DNA from: Euwallacea fornicatus
Lineage: Eukaryota; Arthropoda; Insecta; Coleoptera; Curculionidae
Reading direction: 5' to 3'
Assembly (NCBI RefSeq): GCF_040115645.1
Contig: NC_089570.1
Span: 2,294,001 to 2,358,000, forward strand
DNA: 64,000 nt
Below, in pieces: positions 46,875 to 59,076 of this stretch (positions are counted from its first letter, which is position 1; every line of letters starts with the position of its first letter). The notes beneath the pieces are model-generated. The model ran no database searches. It saw only the letters and a list, made by a program, of their open reading frames with translations, and was not told the origin of the DNA. Both the position numbers and the translations under genes were made by a program.

Positions 46875-47076
46875 GGCGTGAGTTTCAAGTTCGTTTGTAT
46901 AAAATCACTTTATTAAGACCTCGGAAAAATTATGCCATTTCCAGCCCAAACAGGGCGTAACACGTGATCGCGGAGAGTTTCCAGAGGGGCAGATGTCTCT
47001 GCCATGTAATTGAAAAAAAAACAAAAAAAAAAACCGCTAATACACGGTCGAAAACGGACTATTGTCGATATGCAAG

Positions 47077-47096
47077 TTTTTTTTTTTTTTTCTTTT

Positions 47097-47148
<52 letters not shown>
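47077..47148. repeat. 72-nt T tract
   Basis: An almost pure T run with C at 47092 and 47098. Other homopolymer runs in the window are C14 at 15306-15319, G14 at 51596-51609 and A30 at 56232-56261. This is by far the longest. Confidence 0.95.
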
Positions 47149-47151
<3 letters not shown>

Positions 47152-47300
47152 GAGGAGGGAAACCTTCGAAAGGTACCCGGTCTGATGTTACAGCGACCGG
47201 ATTATGTGGGATTCGTCCCTGAGTGGGACGCCTACCCACTAAAATCCTCCCCTTATCACCCTGAGTCCTCCCCGCAACCGCCGTTAAGCATTACTTCAGG
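47077..47300 (-). mobile_element. possible retroposon 3' end with long poly(A) tail
   Basis: A 72-nt T tract (47077-47148, two C interruptions) reads as a poly(A) tail on the minus strand. The sequence just upstream of that tail on the minus strand includes GGATTTTAGTGGGTAGGCGT, then CCCACTCAGGGACGAATCCC. A TTTTAGTGGGTA block followed by short self-complementary CCCAC/GGGAC pieces recalls 3' ends of insect R1-clade LINEs and their derivatives; that comparison is from memory. No reverse-transcriptase frame follows, so it would be a 5'-truncated or SINE-like copy. The T tract itself is certain. Confidence 0.4.
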
Positions 47301-49499
47301 GGGGTGGTGGTCGATATACAAAATTGCAGATTTTCGAACTTTCGCAAGTGTCTGCAATTGCAGCAAATTGCAATCGGTCTCGAATGTGCCTCGAGTTAAG
47401 TTTTCAACATTTTTTACACCTATTTTTCAAGACCCTCCGCAACGAAACGCCAAAATCGCCCGCAGCCAAGTACCATATAGGGCGTTGTTTGCGTCACGTG
47501 TCACTTCACGCTTCGTATCTTTTTTGGAACAACTCGCGTGAATCCCGATTCCCCTTCGATCCGTCTTCGATTCTTCAGCATTTCGGTCTCTTGCAGTGGC
47601 CTGGCATATTTCATCGTTTTCGTACGAATCTCAAGGATATCTTCCGAGGCAAACTGAGCACGTAAAGGAGGTAAGGAAAAAGACACGCGGCTCAATTACC
47701 GACTACCCAAAGCAGTTGGTGGTCAGATTTCTTAAAATTGGAATGAGCATAAGCGAAATAACAGAAACACGTTTTTTCCGCCATCCTGTATATCGAAAAT
47801 GGTGCGCGCGACCACGGGTCTGTTGGCATTTTTTTGACCGCCGAGCCCTACGGTTCCCTGAAATATCACCGTGATGATGTGGGACGCTCTGTATCGCCGG
47901 GGGCACCTACGGGGGCTTATCTGGTCATCGCTCAAGTCACCAAAAGAAAGCTGAAATTCCCATACATTTTCTAACTGATGCAATAAGCTTAATGTGCCAA
48001 AATGTCTCGTTCCGGACTTAATGTGACAAAAAGGTTATCACACATCTGTTACCAAATGCTTCTGTAATGCGAAATGTTTTAAATGTGAATTTTCACCTTT
48101 AAATTGCTGTTTTTGGCAAAAACAAACCGCAATCGTGGCAAATGTTAAATTGATCTTTAAAATCGTGATTCAGACGCACGTTTCGCGCCAGTTAACGAGA
48201 GAGATCCCTTGTGCGACCGTTTCTTATCGTGTTTTTGGCAATTTCATCGTTGTGAAGAATTGATCTTTGTTGATCTAGAACTCCTTTGCCATCAACTGGC
48301 GATTAGCATACGAAATCTTCTCGGTTGAGTCTCGATTCGGCCCCGGCCGATCGCTTCAAGTTATGGTCAAAAATCGATTCTCACATCGAAACTGTAATCA
48401 GAGCATATCTGTACAAATTAGTGTTACTCAAACAAACTGCCCGAGAATTAGTATGAAGTACAATGATTGATATCTTCTCAAACAAATTAAAATATCTGCT
48501 TTAAACCTACGCTTTTGAACGGTTCGAGATGCAATCTCTCCAAATAGGCGTCTCTCTTACCGCTCCTCGAGCAAAAGACAATTTACTTTAGATGTCCTAT
48601 CGGAAGAAATGCGTATTCAAAAAGGACAACACCACTTTCGTGCCTGATAGTGATCAAATACCTTGCATCACCAGCGCAGCCTGTGAACCGTCATTCTAAT
48701 TGCCGCTCTCGATATCGACATATCAGGACCGTGATGCAAATTCGGTTGCCCAACTTCGGTATTTACCATTATTTCATGTAAAAACATCTCATTTTCTATG
48801 CAAACGTTGACCAAACAACGTCATAATTGTCCGCGAACGGGTGTGTTCCTCAGTGGAAACCCTCAATTTGTAAATTGATCAGTGCTTTTCCAGCAACACG
48901 TAAATTTCGTGGGTTAACTGGGTATAAATTTGCTTATTAGGTATGTGAAATGTTTAGTTTATGGAGTCGCAGGTACTAATAAGTACCCTTTAGAACTGCA
49001 GTCGTGCGTGGAAATACTTTAGCATGGCGAGAGCTTTCGCTGGCACTGGTGAATAACAATTTGTCCCTAACCGGTCAAGCCATGCAGCGAACCAATAAGC
49101 TGATAAGAGGATTGTTGTCCGAGTTGCGTAATAATATGGGTGGGCAGAGTGGTTACGACTGCAAACAACATTTTCTTATCTATGAGGACAGTCCCAGAAG
49201 TAGCCGCCCCGACACATAGATGGCGCTATTTTGTCGAAAACCTGCCGATATTACAGAGACCTAACCTCAAAAAGCTCATGAATAAAATTTAAGGGTGTTG
49301 CGTTTGCTTCGGAGCCGTTTTTTGTGAAGGAGGTTTTGGGAGCACAAAAAGAATCATCGATTCGATACTTTCATTTGAAAGGTCTTGGCCCGTCCAACAT
49401 CAGAGCGGTTTCAGATTCTACCCCGGGCGAATCGGGTCCTTCCTTCATAATTTTAACATGTCGGGTCAGACGCGGCCGCACGAACTAACAAAATGGGCT
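47301..49499. other. non-coding, possible decayed elements
   Basis: No gene was recognised. CCATCCTGTATATCG at 47783 and ACGCTCTGTATCG at 47883 resemble transposon termini. The block at about 49190-49230 (CAGTCCCAGAAGTAG, then ATGGCGCTATTTTG) could be the 5' end of the mariner relic that follows. None of this is firm. Confidence 0.4.
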
Positions 49500-50190
49500 C
49501 GGCCATTGTCGCCCGATGACACTCCAGATGCGGCCACTTCAGACATTGCAGTGAAAATGCACAAAACTGTACTGGAAGATGGGAATTTTAAAACATACTG
49601 TCCATCGCATTTTGACCGGACAATTGGATGTGAGAAAGCTGTGCGCAAGATGTATGCGCGACCACTCGCAATTAAACAAATACAGCGTCGCGATGACGTT
49701 TCAAGGAAGTCTTTGGCAAAGGTTCGCGGCAGCAAAGCTGAGTTTTTGCGTCGATTCGGAACCATGGACGAAACTAGGGTCCATCGTTGAAACATGTTGG
49801 ACGAGAAGGCAGTCAAAACGACGACACGAAGGGAAGAATCGATTGCAAGAGAGGCGGGAACCGTTCCATCTGCAGGAAAGGCGATGGCGTCAGCTCCATC
49901 TCCTTCTGTCCCCCATTCGGACTGTCTCTCCAAAGGAAAGACGACAAACGGGAAATATTATATGAATTTATTGCAACGTTTCGGCGAAGAAATTAGGAAA
50001 AAGCGACCGCATTTGGCGAAAAAGAAAGTGTCATTTCATCAAGACAAAGCACCAGGTCACACGTCCGCCATCGCGTTGGCCAAACTCAATGAATTTGGTT
50101 TCGAACTTCTTCCTCGGCCCCCCTATTTGCCAGATTCGGCCCTCTCGGATTATTTTTTATTTTCAAACTCGTAAAAATGGCTCGGTGGAA
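49500..50190 (+). pseudogene. mariner transposase relic
   Basis: Pieces of a mariner transposase lie in order on the plus strand but in different frames. They are KMHKTVLEDGNFK, then GILKHTVHRILTGQLDVRKL (helix-turn-helix), FLRRFGTMDET (first catalytic Asp), TVPSAGKAMAS, GKTTNGKYYMNLLQRFGEEI, RPHLAKKKVSFHQDKAPGHTS (second Asp) and LPRPPYLPDSALSDYFLF (third Asp). The three acidic residues are all present, and the spacing of the last two fits DD34D. A TGA directly after the MDET block and at least one earlier frameshift kill it. No intact terminal repeats were assigned. The family is clear because the blocks match the insect mariner/SETMAR type closely. Confidence 0.9.
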
Positions 50191-50290
50191 AGAGATTTGC
50201 CAGTAACGGAGAGGTGGCGTCCGAATTTGACGCCGATATCGTTAACTGCCAATCGAATAGCGTTGTCGGCACGTTTGCAGCCCTTCTGAG

Positions 50291-51384
50291 TTTCGAGCAA
50301 AACACCCAATTTTGATATTTCCTATGACCGCCATATTGGACTGTGGTGGCACCGAATGGGCAATAAAAGAACTGTTAAAGAGCGATGACGCTTTTACTCA
50401 TTTCTTTTACGTTGGTGGGTCCAAGGGCGGCTTTTTCATGCATTATTACCGAACTTCTTTTATTATCAACGCTTTATGATTAAAGATGCACGTGCCTTCC
50501 CCTCTTCAGAGACGTTGATGGTTATGCGTACGTGCCAAAAAAAGGCCCCGGAGCCCCGATACCCTTCCTGCGCAAATCGTCAAAAATTTATGTTTCAAAG
50601 AGGTCGGAAGACGAGATTTTATGATCACAAGAGTATCCGGCGTTCCTTTGATCTGCCAAAGAAATGAGAATTTTAATGGTTTAGAACGGACAGCCTCGAC
50701 CCCTTAGTCATGATTTCGCAGGTGTCGAAAGGAAACCGCTGATGTTTTCAAGAAAATATCGATGTTAATATAAAACTGACGCATCACGAATAGGTTCAAC
50801 ACTGGGGGAGACGAACCAGTTCAAGTCCGCAAAAACAACATTTTTTTCACTTAATTAACACCCAAATCTAGGTTATTGCTATTGCCCATTTGCGTGATTC
50901 GTGGCAACAGATGTAGGATATGGTATGTAAATTAATGGATTAGATTATTAATCGAGTCACTTTCAATGGACTTTGACCTATCATTTAACAATAAGCTCGA
51001 TCGGCGTGCTCTCAAAAATTTCTAGGATCATGCTTCTGATTAATTACGTAAATATGACAGCAATCATAACTCATTAATTTAATTGAGTTTTCGTTAAAGT
51101 CGAGTCAGTTCAAGTGTCTTAAATCGTTACTAATTTAATTGGGGGTCGGCCAATCTGCGACTGGCTCTCAGAGTGTGAAGACGACTCGTCGAAGCTCATA
51201 ACAACAGGTGACCAAGAAATTGGGTTCGTCTACGACAGTGTCGCACGTCGAAGACCTCGGACCAAGCGTCAAACGTCAACTCGCAAAGCGGGTGTTCGCC
51301 GAAGGAAAGTTACATTATCCACACGGTGGGATTACAAAGGTGCCCTATCTGGATAAACTGACCATCGAAATCCTGAAGCGGTCA
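50291..51384. other. non-coding spacer
   Basis: Nothing recognisable apart from flanks of the mariner relics. The plus frame at 51208-51456 overlaps the start of the next relic but is not itself transposase-like in its first half. Confidence 0.4.
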
Positions 51385-51660
51385 GGATCGATAACTTGTA
51401 AGAGTGCTGCGTTCCGACAACGCAAAACTGCGTGCAAGGTTGCCTGCCCGCCGTAATCGCTGCGACTTGGAATGTTACGTCGCGTCCGGCCTATTCTCCA
51501 GACCTAGCACCGTCGGATTATCGTCGCGGTGCAAAATGCCCTTAATGGAAAAACTTCCGCGACCAATAATGGAGATGTCGCGGCAGCTTTCTGCCGGGGG
51601 GGGGGGGGGAATCACTTTTGTTTATCGCGAAATCGCCCCGGAGACGGACGAATGTTGTTG
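51385..51660 (+). pseudogene. mariner transposase relic, C-terminal part
   Basis: Near 51475-51530 the plus strand reads TSRPAYSPDLAPSDYRR, the diagnostic mariner C-terminal catalytic block. Just upstream, in another frame, LRSDNAKLRARLPA resembles LLHDNARPHVA. Downstream, KMPLMEKLPRP and MSRQLSAG resemble the ALNGKTFAT and QLL.. segment. Frame changes and a 14-nt G run at 51596-51609 interrupt it. Only the last third of the gene is recognisable. Confidence 0.75.
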
Positions 51661-54600
51661 ACCGATATGGACATTTAAAAAAAAATTATTTTTAGTGGGA
51701 AAAATTGCCCGTCGCTTACGCCGTGAAACGGGCAATGACGTTTTCGACTCGTCCGACGCGTAAATGGCCATTTTGTGAGGATCATAAGAAATCTTAGATG
51801 ATTATCTTCCGCAAATTCGAGGAAACGCAACGTTCGTCTCAAGCCCTATTATGAGAAACGCAAAGGGGGATTATTTAAAAGACGATCCAATTGCGAGAAT
51901 ATCCCACTAACTTTAAGGCTCATTGCGAAACGCAGACCCGTTCAATGACAAAGTGAGTTCCTGTCTGCCTTTCATTTCTGCATCAATATTCCTATTCTTT
52001 CGATTTCGCAAACAAAGAAACCGACAAGAGTCCGAGCCTTGCCCCGACGATCTACGGGGTGTATGTGTATTCAGTGCCGTTTACCCTTCTTTAAAAATCG
52101 AACCAATCAGCATTTGGAGTAATAACTCATAGAAACAGGACGAAAACGCTCGTAATTGTGCTGGTGAATGTACGCTCGTACGTGACTCAGGCTTGTAATC
52201 GTATTAACGTCTGAGTACCTACATAACGACCGCCACAATATAAACTGAGACAAAAGCATAATTTCTCAATCATGTAGAGAAAGGCTTAACGTGAATTTAT
52301 GAGGAATTGCAGGACCAGGAACTCTCTTTTAGGCAGCTCCGCTTCGGTACTATTAGTGAATTTATTAGCTGGCTCATTAATTTATAGCTAATTCCTCACG
52401 CTCTGTTTCTTTTTAAGAAGCAAGAAGATACGTATCACGATAATGAAACAATAGTTAAACAATAGGAAGCGTGTCAATGGCTTCTCCTATTTACAAACAG
52501 CCCGCGGGAAGTAATAACTAATTTTTCTGAATGAACGCGCGACCACTTGGCAACTGGTTCCTATGAATTTCTAATGCGCTCATGGGACAGGTAGAATTTA
52601 CCAAAAAAAACATTACAAAAACAACCAAGCAGCTCCCAAGACCTTTAACTCGCATCAGCTTGTAGAAAGTCCATAAATCGGTCCCGTTCAATGCAAATGG
52701 AATTTCTCGAATAAATCCTTTAGGAACTCACTGCGAGAGGACAAGCGGTCAGATCATTGTGAAACCTGATGAATTATGACGCCTGATAAGCATACGCATT
52801 GGCGACTGATCATGTCTTCCGTTAAAAAATTGGGAAATCCTTCGATCTAGAATATTCTCTTTAATTAACATTCCCCTTACGATATCGGTGAAGATCACAT
52901 GGTAAATACCGGTTCGGAAAGGTATTTCACCTCGAAGAAGAAATTTCAGTCTCAGCTTACAAAATAAATCTTCGCCAGTGCTTCTGATGGTCAAGTTCAT
53001 TAAAAACTGCTTCGTCTAAATGGCGGCACTTAATTCATTGCATCAGATTTTGTCGTCTGCAAGTGCAAGGTCCTCTTGGTTGCACATACATGGTAATGAG
53101 AGAAGACATTCGTGGTTCCTACTAATTAATGTATTTGTATTGGTAGAAATTTTGAGTTCTCCTTCTTGCTTAGCGCCCCCGTAAATTTGGAGATAAAATC
53201 GACGGTGCAGGTCTCAGTTTGTCCGTCGCCGAAGGAGGTTAAAGACGTCAGTTCCACGTTAATCTTCTGAATCTCCTTTATGCTACAATATGAGCCTAAT
53301 GGTTTCTCTTTCCTCCCATAACGTTGCGAAAGATGCAAGTTTAATTCATTAACTGTCACCATAACAGCATTTGCTCTGCCCACGACGTGATCATCATCCT
53401 CCATAACATGAACGTCGTCACCGATAGTGTGTAACTGACAGCTTAGCAAAGCGTTCGACTAAATCGGTACGTTAAGGTGGAGGTTTACTCGGCTATAGAA
53501 CAGCACATTGTCGCACTGAGCCCAGTTTGCCAAACGAGGAGCCGCCATCGCTGCAGGAAAACGGCGAAAACATAACATTCGTAGGGATTGCAGTGCGGTA
53601 AAGTAGCCATAACCGTTTCGGATTTAAAATAAATTACGGATTTTTTTCGATTTTTTCGCCCTTGAAACTGACGATAATGAAGTGAGAAGTTGCTTCCTTG
53701 AATGGTTCCTGAGCTAGTACGCTTCTCTCTAGATCGCATCCTGGAAGTTGTTCCATTCATTTTGAACACGCTGTATGATTTCGCGAAGCACACGGACAAG
53801 ACCATTTAAAAGCTGGTAATTTTTAATTAGCTTTTCAAACATACTAATTACTGTGCGCGGTTCCTCTCCAAGCTTCCAGGTAATTTGCATTAGCATTTGT
53901 TCTACATGATGAATAAGGGGAAGCCATCGAATATGATATGAAGAATATGATTAAGAAAAAAACCTTGTTAACTATGCAAATTAATGGCCTAATTTGGACC
54001 ATAGAAAGTTAGTGATTTACATAAACGTGCAAAATTTTATGTTTGCTATACTTACACATATACAGAGCAATAAAGCTGATATAATGATAATTATCGCATG
54101 CTGAATGATTGAGTAAACCCGGAAGAAATTTTGACAGGTTTCACGTCTTGGTTCCTGGTTATCGCTCCCGGAGAGTCATCGAGGCATTGTAGCAAAATTG
54201 ATGTTACGACAGACATCAACCCTTTTAGCGCGTAAACAAACCACGCCCGAAAATGAGCTTTTACGTTACGGAACACTTCCGCAAATTTGAGTGAAAAAAC
54301 AACTACAAAAATTGTATGGCAATAAGAGCATGTGTGTCGCTATATTAAGTCGTTTTTGTAAGACTTTATAATCGCCAATTCCAGTGCAGTAATATTGACT
54401 ATAAGCATATTAAGCACTTAATTTAACGCTCGGTGTAGAACCTTTAATTGCCCCTTTCATAAAAATAAACTTTCTTGTCTAGACCAATTGAAGGCTGACG
54501 TTTAAATTAAGTGTGTTATTGAGCCGCTTGTAACATCATTGCGCATGCCCTTCAACTTGGACGGGACGTTTTGCCGCATCCACTCCGTTTCGGCCAGGTG

Positions 54601-55270
54601 CTTCCTGAGTTCCTGCCTGACGGTAGTGACTGCCTCACCGGGCACCCACAGGGAAACACAAATACGCTGGCGGGGTTTTGTACTTGAGTCGAAGTACCAG
54701 GCGGGCTACCGTCATGAATAATGGGGGTCCAAAGGGTCTCTTACACGAATTACAGTAAATTTAATCACAGACTGGTTGAAATACAGGGTTGACTGGCGAT
54801 TAAACTATTAACAATGATGCCCGTGTACAGATTTCTATTGCGAAGAGATGCGTTGGAAGTTGGTAAGGTTATGTATTCTAACTTGTGAAATCCAAAGAGA
54901 AGCTGCAGTTAACGCGACGAGATGAGAAACGGTTCTGATTTTGAGAGGTGGTGCTCTTTCCGGAAAAATGCAGGTCCCAGGGTCTGGTTCTTTCCCACGA
55001 TTTCGTGGGAAAATCACCACTTTGATGATGCTTTGACACCATTGCCTTATCTCTAACACCCTCTGGTTGCGAGACATCCCACCCTAATTCACTTTACCTA
55101 TTTCACGATCCGCGCTTCGTAAATTAGGGTGGAGGTGAGCCAGATGAATGGTAATTAGCGCGGCAGCCATGGTTTGGTATCTGATGGTATGTCGAGGCTC
55201 GGGCTCCGTTTCCCATTTATTGTTACCTATTGCCCAGATGTTAGGGGATTGCGTGAGAGCGACCTTTACG
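51661..55270. other. non-coding spacer
   Basis: No recognised gene. The minus strand holds an open frame of 107 codons at 53126-53449 with acidic, fairly hydrophilic composition (GDDVHVMEDDDHVVGRA near its start), but no domain or partner exon. It is noted separately as a low-confidence observation. The plus frame at 54539-54721 is likewise unassigned. Confidence 0.4.
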
Positions 55271-55510
55271 CTGGGGTTTCTCCAACACGTCCTATTCCCC
55301 AGATCTAGCACCATCGGATTACCGTGTGTTGCGGACGCTTGTAATGGAAAAACGTGCGCCACTGAGGAAGATGTAAAAATGTAAAAAAAACGCGCTCGGG
55401 TCAGGTTGCCGGAAAATAATGTAATTTTGTGAGCGCGACGTGGCCCCAAACATGGAGAAATATTATCGAACAAAGTGGATAATACTGTTGAAAATTCCAC
55501 TGTGGCAGAA
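55271..55510 (+). pseudogene. mariner transposase relic, C-terminal part
   Basis: At about 55292-55330 the plus strand reads PYSPDLAPSDYRVL, followed in other frames by NGKTCATEEDV and by WPQTWRNIIEQSG. The last resembles the LP.RW.K.IEQ.G.Y ending of mariner transposases. At least two frame changes and a stop separate the pieces. It resembles the relic at 51.4 kb in its catalytic block but is a separate copy. Confidence 0.75.
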
Positions 55511-56228
55511 AACGAATCTTCCACGTGCCAGTAAGAATTCATTTAAATGTTGTGGGAAAAAAACGAACCGAATCCAATAGAACAACTTAGGCCACAAGCT
55601 ATTGGCCTGCTGGAAAATTCCCAAAGGACTAAAGTCTTGAACAGCGAGAATGCATTATCAGTGCTGTCACAAGCCCCTTTCGTTCATAGAAGAAATAACC
55701 TCCAACTGACACGATTTACCACCGATTGCCAGACGAGTTGCGTGTGGCCCTTGTCCAGTCAAGATCTCCTGACATTCCTGTGTCTCCAAATGAAGCACGA
55801 ACAAAAACATTCGAAATATACGTGGTGTCGCATCATAATTTCAGCAAACGAATCATGTAAGAAAGTCGTTATTTTTGGTGGAGAAATTGTGCGATTTTGT
55901 GGGCCACCCGGTGTTATCGTTGCGTGTCGCGATAAGGCAATAGAGGACGAAGGAACGAGCCGAAAACCAGTAGCGGAGGTTGGCAATTTTTCCACGGTAT
56001 ATCTGGCATTTAGTAGAACCGGTCAGTAAAAGTGGTGACCATGAAAAACATAAATAAACAATTCTTCTTTCACAACCTTTAACAACGCATCTTCAGCTAC
56101 GATGATTTATTGTTGTCTCGATGATCCGACTTTGAAATCGAAAGTTACTTTAATCTCTGTTACGCGAAACAGAGTCCCTAGGGGTTCTCTATTATATCCC
56201 AGTTGTATTGATTAATTAAAATCTCCTA

Positions 56229-56263
<35 letters not shown>

Positions 56264-58306
56264 GAGATAACTTTCTCTCATTGTAGTACACGAAGAAAAA
56301 TGAGGTGATAATGAAAGCTAATTTAGTTTACTTGTTACGTGCTATAACAACTATTAACGTGTTTATATTGACCAGGTTACATAAAAACTATTAAGTAAAA
56401 TGTGTGGAATCACTGATTAAGTACGAAGCGCGATGCACGCTACATGAACTGATAATGCTGCAATTACCAGGAAAGTTATGGAAACTTATTGATACACATT
56501 TGTCCGGGCAGACAAACCACGTACTGCATGATAACCGATATAAGTCCTATAATTAATTTGTTTATTGTCGGTTTAGCGTTTTTTCTATTTTTTTTTTATC
56601 AAAAATGAACTATATGTGCATGTACTTATGCATGTGTAATTACCAGACATGTGAAGTTATGTTACAATGACACGATGTTACAGCAATGTATCTTTCCATC
56701 GTACGTACATAATTACGGCATGCAAGGTGCAGTCCAAAATTTTTAAACACGGAGGAGCTACGAAACACACATGGATCGCAACCTACATGTTATGTACCTC
56801 CTTATCCTTAAACCAAGCATCCATCATACGTCTTCTCATCCCAGACAGCACGAACCTTTCCCGGTAACATGGGGTAACCATAGGGATGATTTAGAGCAAT
56901 TGGACAGGTCACCAGACTGCCCTTTCATCTGTACTTGAGCGATTAGCTGCGACCAAAGTCTCAAGTCCCCGGGTTGACCCCGGGTCCCCCCCCTTAGCAG
57001 TGCAATTTAGATAAGTTGTCCTATACATATGTATGTAAGTAGTTTTCAGTCCCAAAACCAATCAATTCATTATAACTCTTCGGGCAGAGTACATAGAAGC
57101 TCTTACATTCCTCCGAACAAGAAGTCTAGAGTGAAAGTTTAGAACTTTAATAGTAAAATACAAAGTTGTTAGTGAGTTGCCTCAATCCTGACAAATCTAC
57201 ATCGTGGTGTCGACCACGTATGAAATGCCGGCTGGTGTCACAACCTAGAGCCTTTTCGTATCGTCCTTTGACGGCATTCGTAGAACTCCGGAACACCTGG
57301 AAATATCGCTAAGCAGCACTGGGAAGCTCGACAGCTTCGGCAAATTCCTCCGGAAGTAATAGATCTAGGAAGAGTCTTTGTGCCATAATTGCCAGAAGTC
57401 CAAATTGCCATTTGAGTTCCATTTTGCGTATCTTGCCAGCCATTACTGGAGAATGTCGCTTCCAAACCACTTCCCCCGACATAGCTTTCGGAGGATTATG
57501 ATGCGGTTAAAGCTGTTTTTAATATATTCAACACCAAGCTGGAAGGACGTATAAATCATTCCTATAGAGTTAACGAACTGTGTCTTTTCTCGAAGGAAAT
57601 CTCCTAAAGGCATCCGGTCTGCTGTTCTGGCCACTGGACAATGTGGCATTCGCCGAAAACTTTCAGTTTCCTTCTCCAGCAGCCCGAAACGACGCGAAAC
57701 TGTCCCTGGGGGACGAATCGTCAGAGTCGGGGGGGCCGGCTGTCGATCACCTTCATGCTCGGGGTTGTTGTCCCTCCTGAGTGACACGCTCAGCACGGCT
57801 CTTTTCTCGGAAAATAGCCCTGCTACAGCGGTCCTATTTTATTTTACTTTCCGACATGAGGGACATTGAAGTTAGATTAAACGTCGGATTAGATCCGCGC
57901 AGTCTTTGCGCGCACGAGCATTGGAAAACGCAATTGTCCCGCGGTGTCCGCGGCTCCCACACTCCTGGCCCGTTTTCCCCATCCCGTGGATGTAGCTCTT
58001 GAAGCTACCGTGTCCTCCGAACGCCCGAGTTAGATCAAAGTTCGACATTTGCTCGACACCTGTAGAGGTCAGGTTGGTCCATTGTGCCTTATCCGCTGGA
58101 GGCGTCCACCGTGTTTTCCAATTCTGGACGGTCGTTCGCCTGGTCAGCCGCGTGTCCGTCCCCTTGACCCGAGACCATTCAATGTTAAACTGGTCTAATT
58201 GCGCTTGTTAGGACTGACTGATGTTGCAGAAGCGCTACTCCAATGTCCTAAAGATTATCCAGACAAGGACATCAATGAAGTAAATTTTTTTTTCATCCGA
58301 TTGACG
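55511..58306. other. non-coding spacer
   Basis: No recognised gene. It contains a 30-nt A tract (56232-56261). A GC-richer patch at about 57560-58140 is open on both strands for 66-117 codons. Its peptides match no family I know, and neither strand has a convincing splice context. The plus frame at 55547-56029 (160 codons) is likewise unassigned. Confidence 0.4.
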
Positions 58307-58308
58307 TA

Positions 58309-59076
58309 CAGTGACCAGCAAAAGTGTTCACGCAGCTGTGACGCTGCTAAACAAAATGAAATAGCAATGTGACCAGTACATTCTAACATGATCTAATTAC
58401 TTCTGATCTAAACGGCAACGTGTAAATAACTAATCTATATATTTTTTATTTTTTTGTTTACTAAATCATATTTCTTATTAGTGCTATTGCAAAATGTTTA
58501 CAAACATGTCATAAAATTAGCCCGAAAAAGTATTTATACATTTGCGTCGGCACGCAAAAACAAGTCCGAACCTGCAAGGGAGGCGATCGTATCTGCGGAT
58601 ATTTATTGCTAAATTATACGAGCTGTTAATAGCAAGTGAATGTGAGTATTAGATCAGAAATTAAATTAAAAATTAATTGTTTCAGGCCGTAACGGTGACG
58701 AAAATTGTTAAAAATGACAATTGCTGAGAGAGAAATAAAAATCAGGTTACAGAGAGGAAATGAATCATATGGAGAAATAGGGCAAATACGTAATGGGAGT
58801 TTTGCAACGGTCCAAAGCATTATCAAAAAGTTTAAAAAGGAAAACTCCGTTCTTAATCGCAAACGAACAGGACGACCAAAAACAAAAAATAACTGTTAGA
58901 GAAGAGAGAAAAATTTCACGAAAACGCCAACAGAATCCAAGAATAAATGCTGCAAATTTGGCCGCAAGGGTTGAAGAAATGTTTTCAAAAAAAAGTAAGG
59001 TCCTGTTCAAAAGGGGCTAGAAAGAAACCTTTTATTAATGAAAAAATAAAGAGAAACGTTTAGAATTCGCAAAACA
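58309..59076 (+). pseudogene. Tc1-like transposon, 5' part, cut off at its right end
   Basis: The left terminus is TA-CAGTGACCAGCAAAAGTG at 58307, a typical Tc1-type end. From 58705 the plus frame gives a Tc1 helix-turn-helix domain (MTIAEREIKIRLQ, then NGSFATVQSIIKKFKKENSV) and the GRPR-like hinge RKRTGRPKTKN. Other frames continue it: REERKISRKRQQNPRINAA, LAARVEEM, then KRLEFAKQY, where Tc1 proteins read RLEFAK.Y. At that point (59077) the element stops and a different transposon end begins. The remaining two-thirds, including the catalytic core, were not found to the right, so the copy is truncated as well as frameshifted. Confidence 0.8.

Noticed and set aside
47062..47541. Open frame of 159 codons beginning with poly-Phe
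   Set aside because: The Phe run is the translated T tract; the frame is an artefact of low-complexity sequence.
49466..49933. Open frame of 155 codons on the minus strand
   Set aside because: It is the antisense shadow of the mariner relic at 49500-50190.
55547..56029. Open frame of 160 codons on the plus strand
   Set aside because: No recognised family, no splice context and no compositional contrast; probably worn transposon sequence or chance.
57443..57796. Minus-strand frame of 117 codons in a GC-richer patch
   Set aside because: I looked for retroelement or transposase motifs in all frames and found none that could be named.
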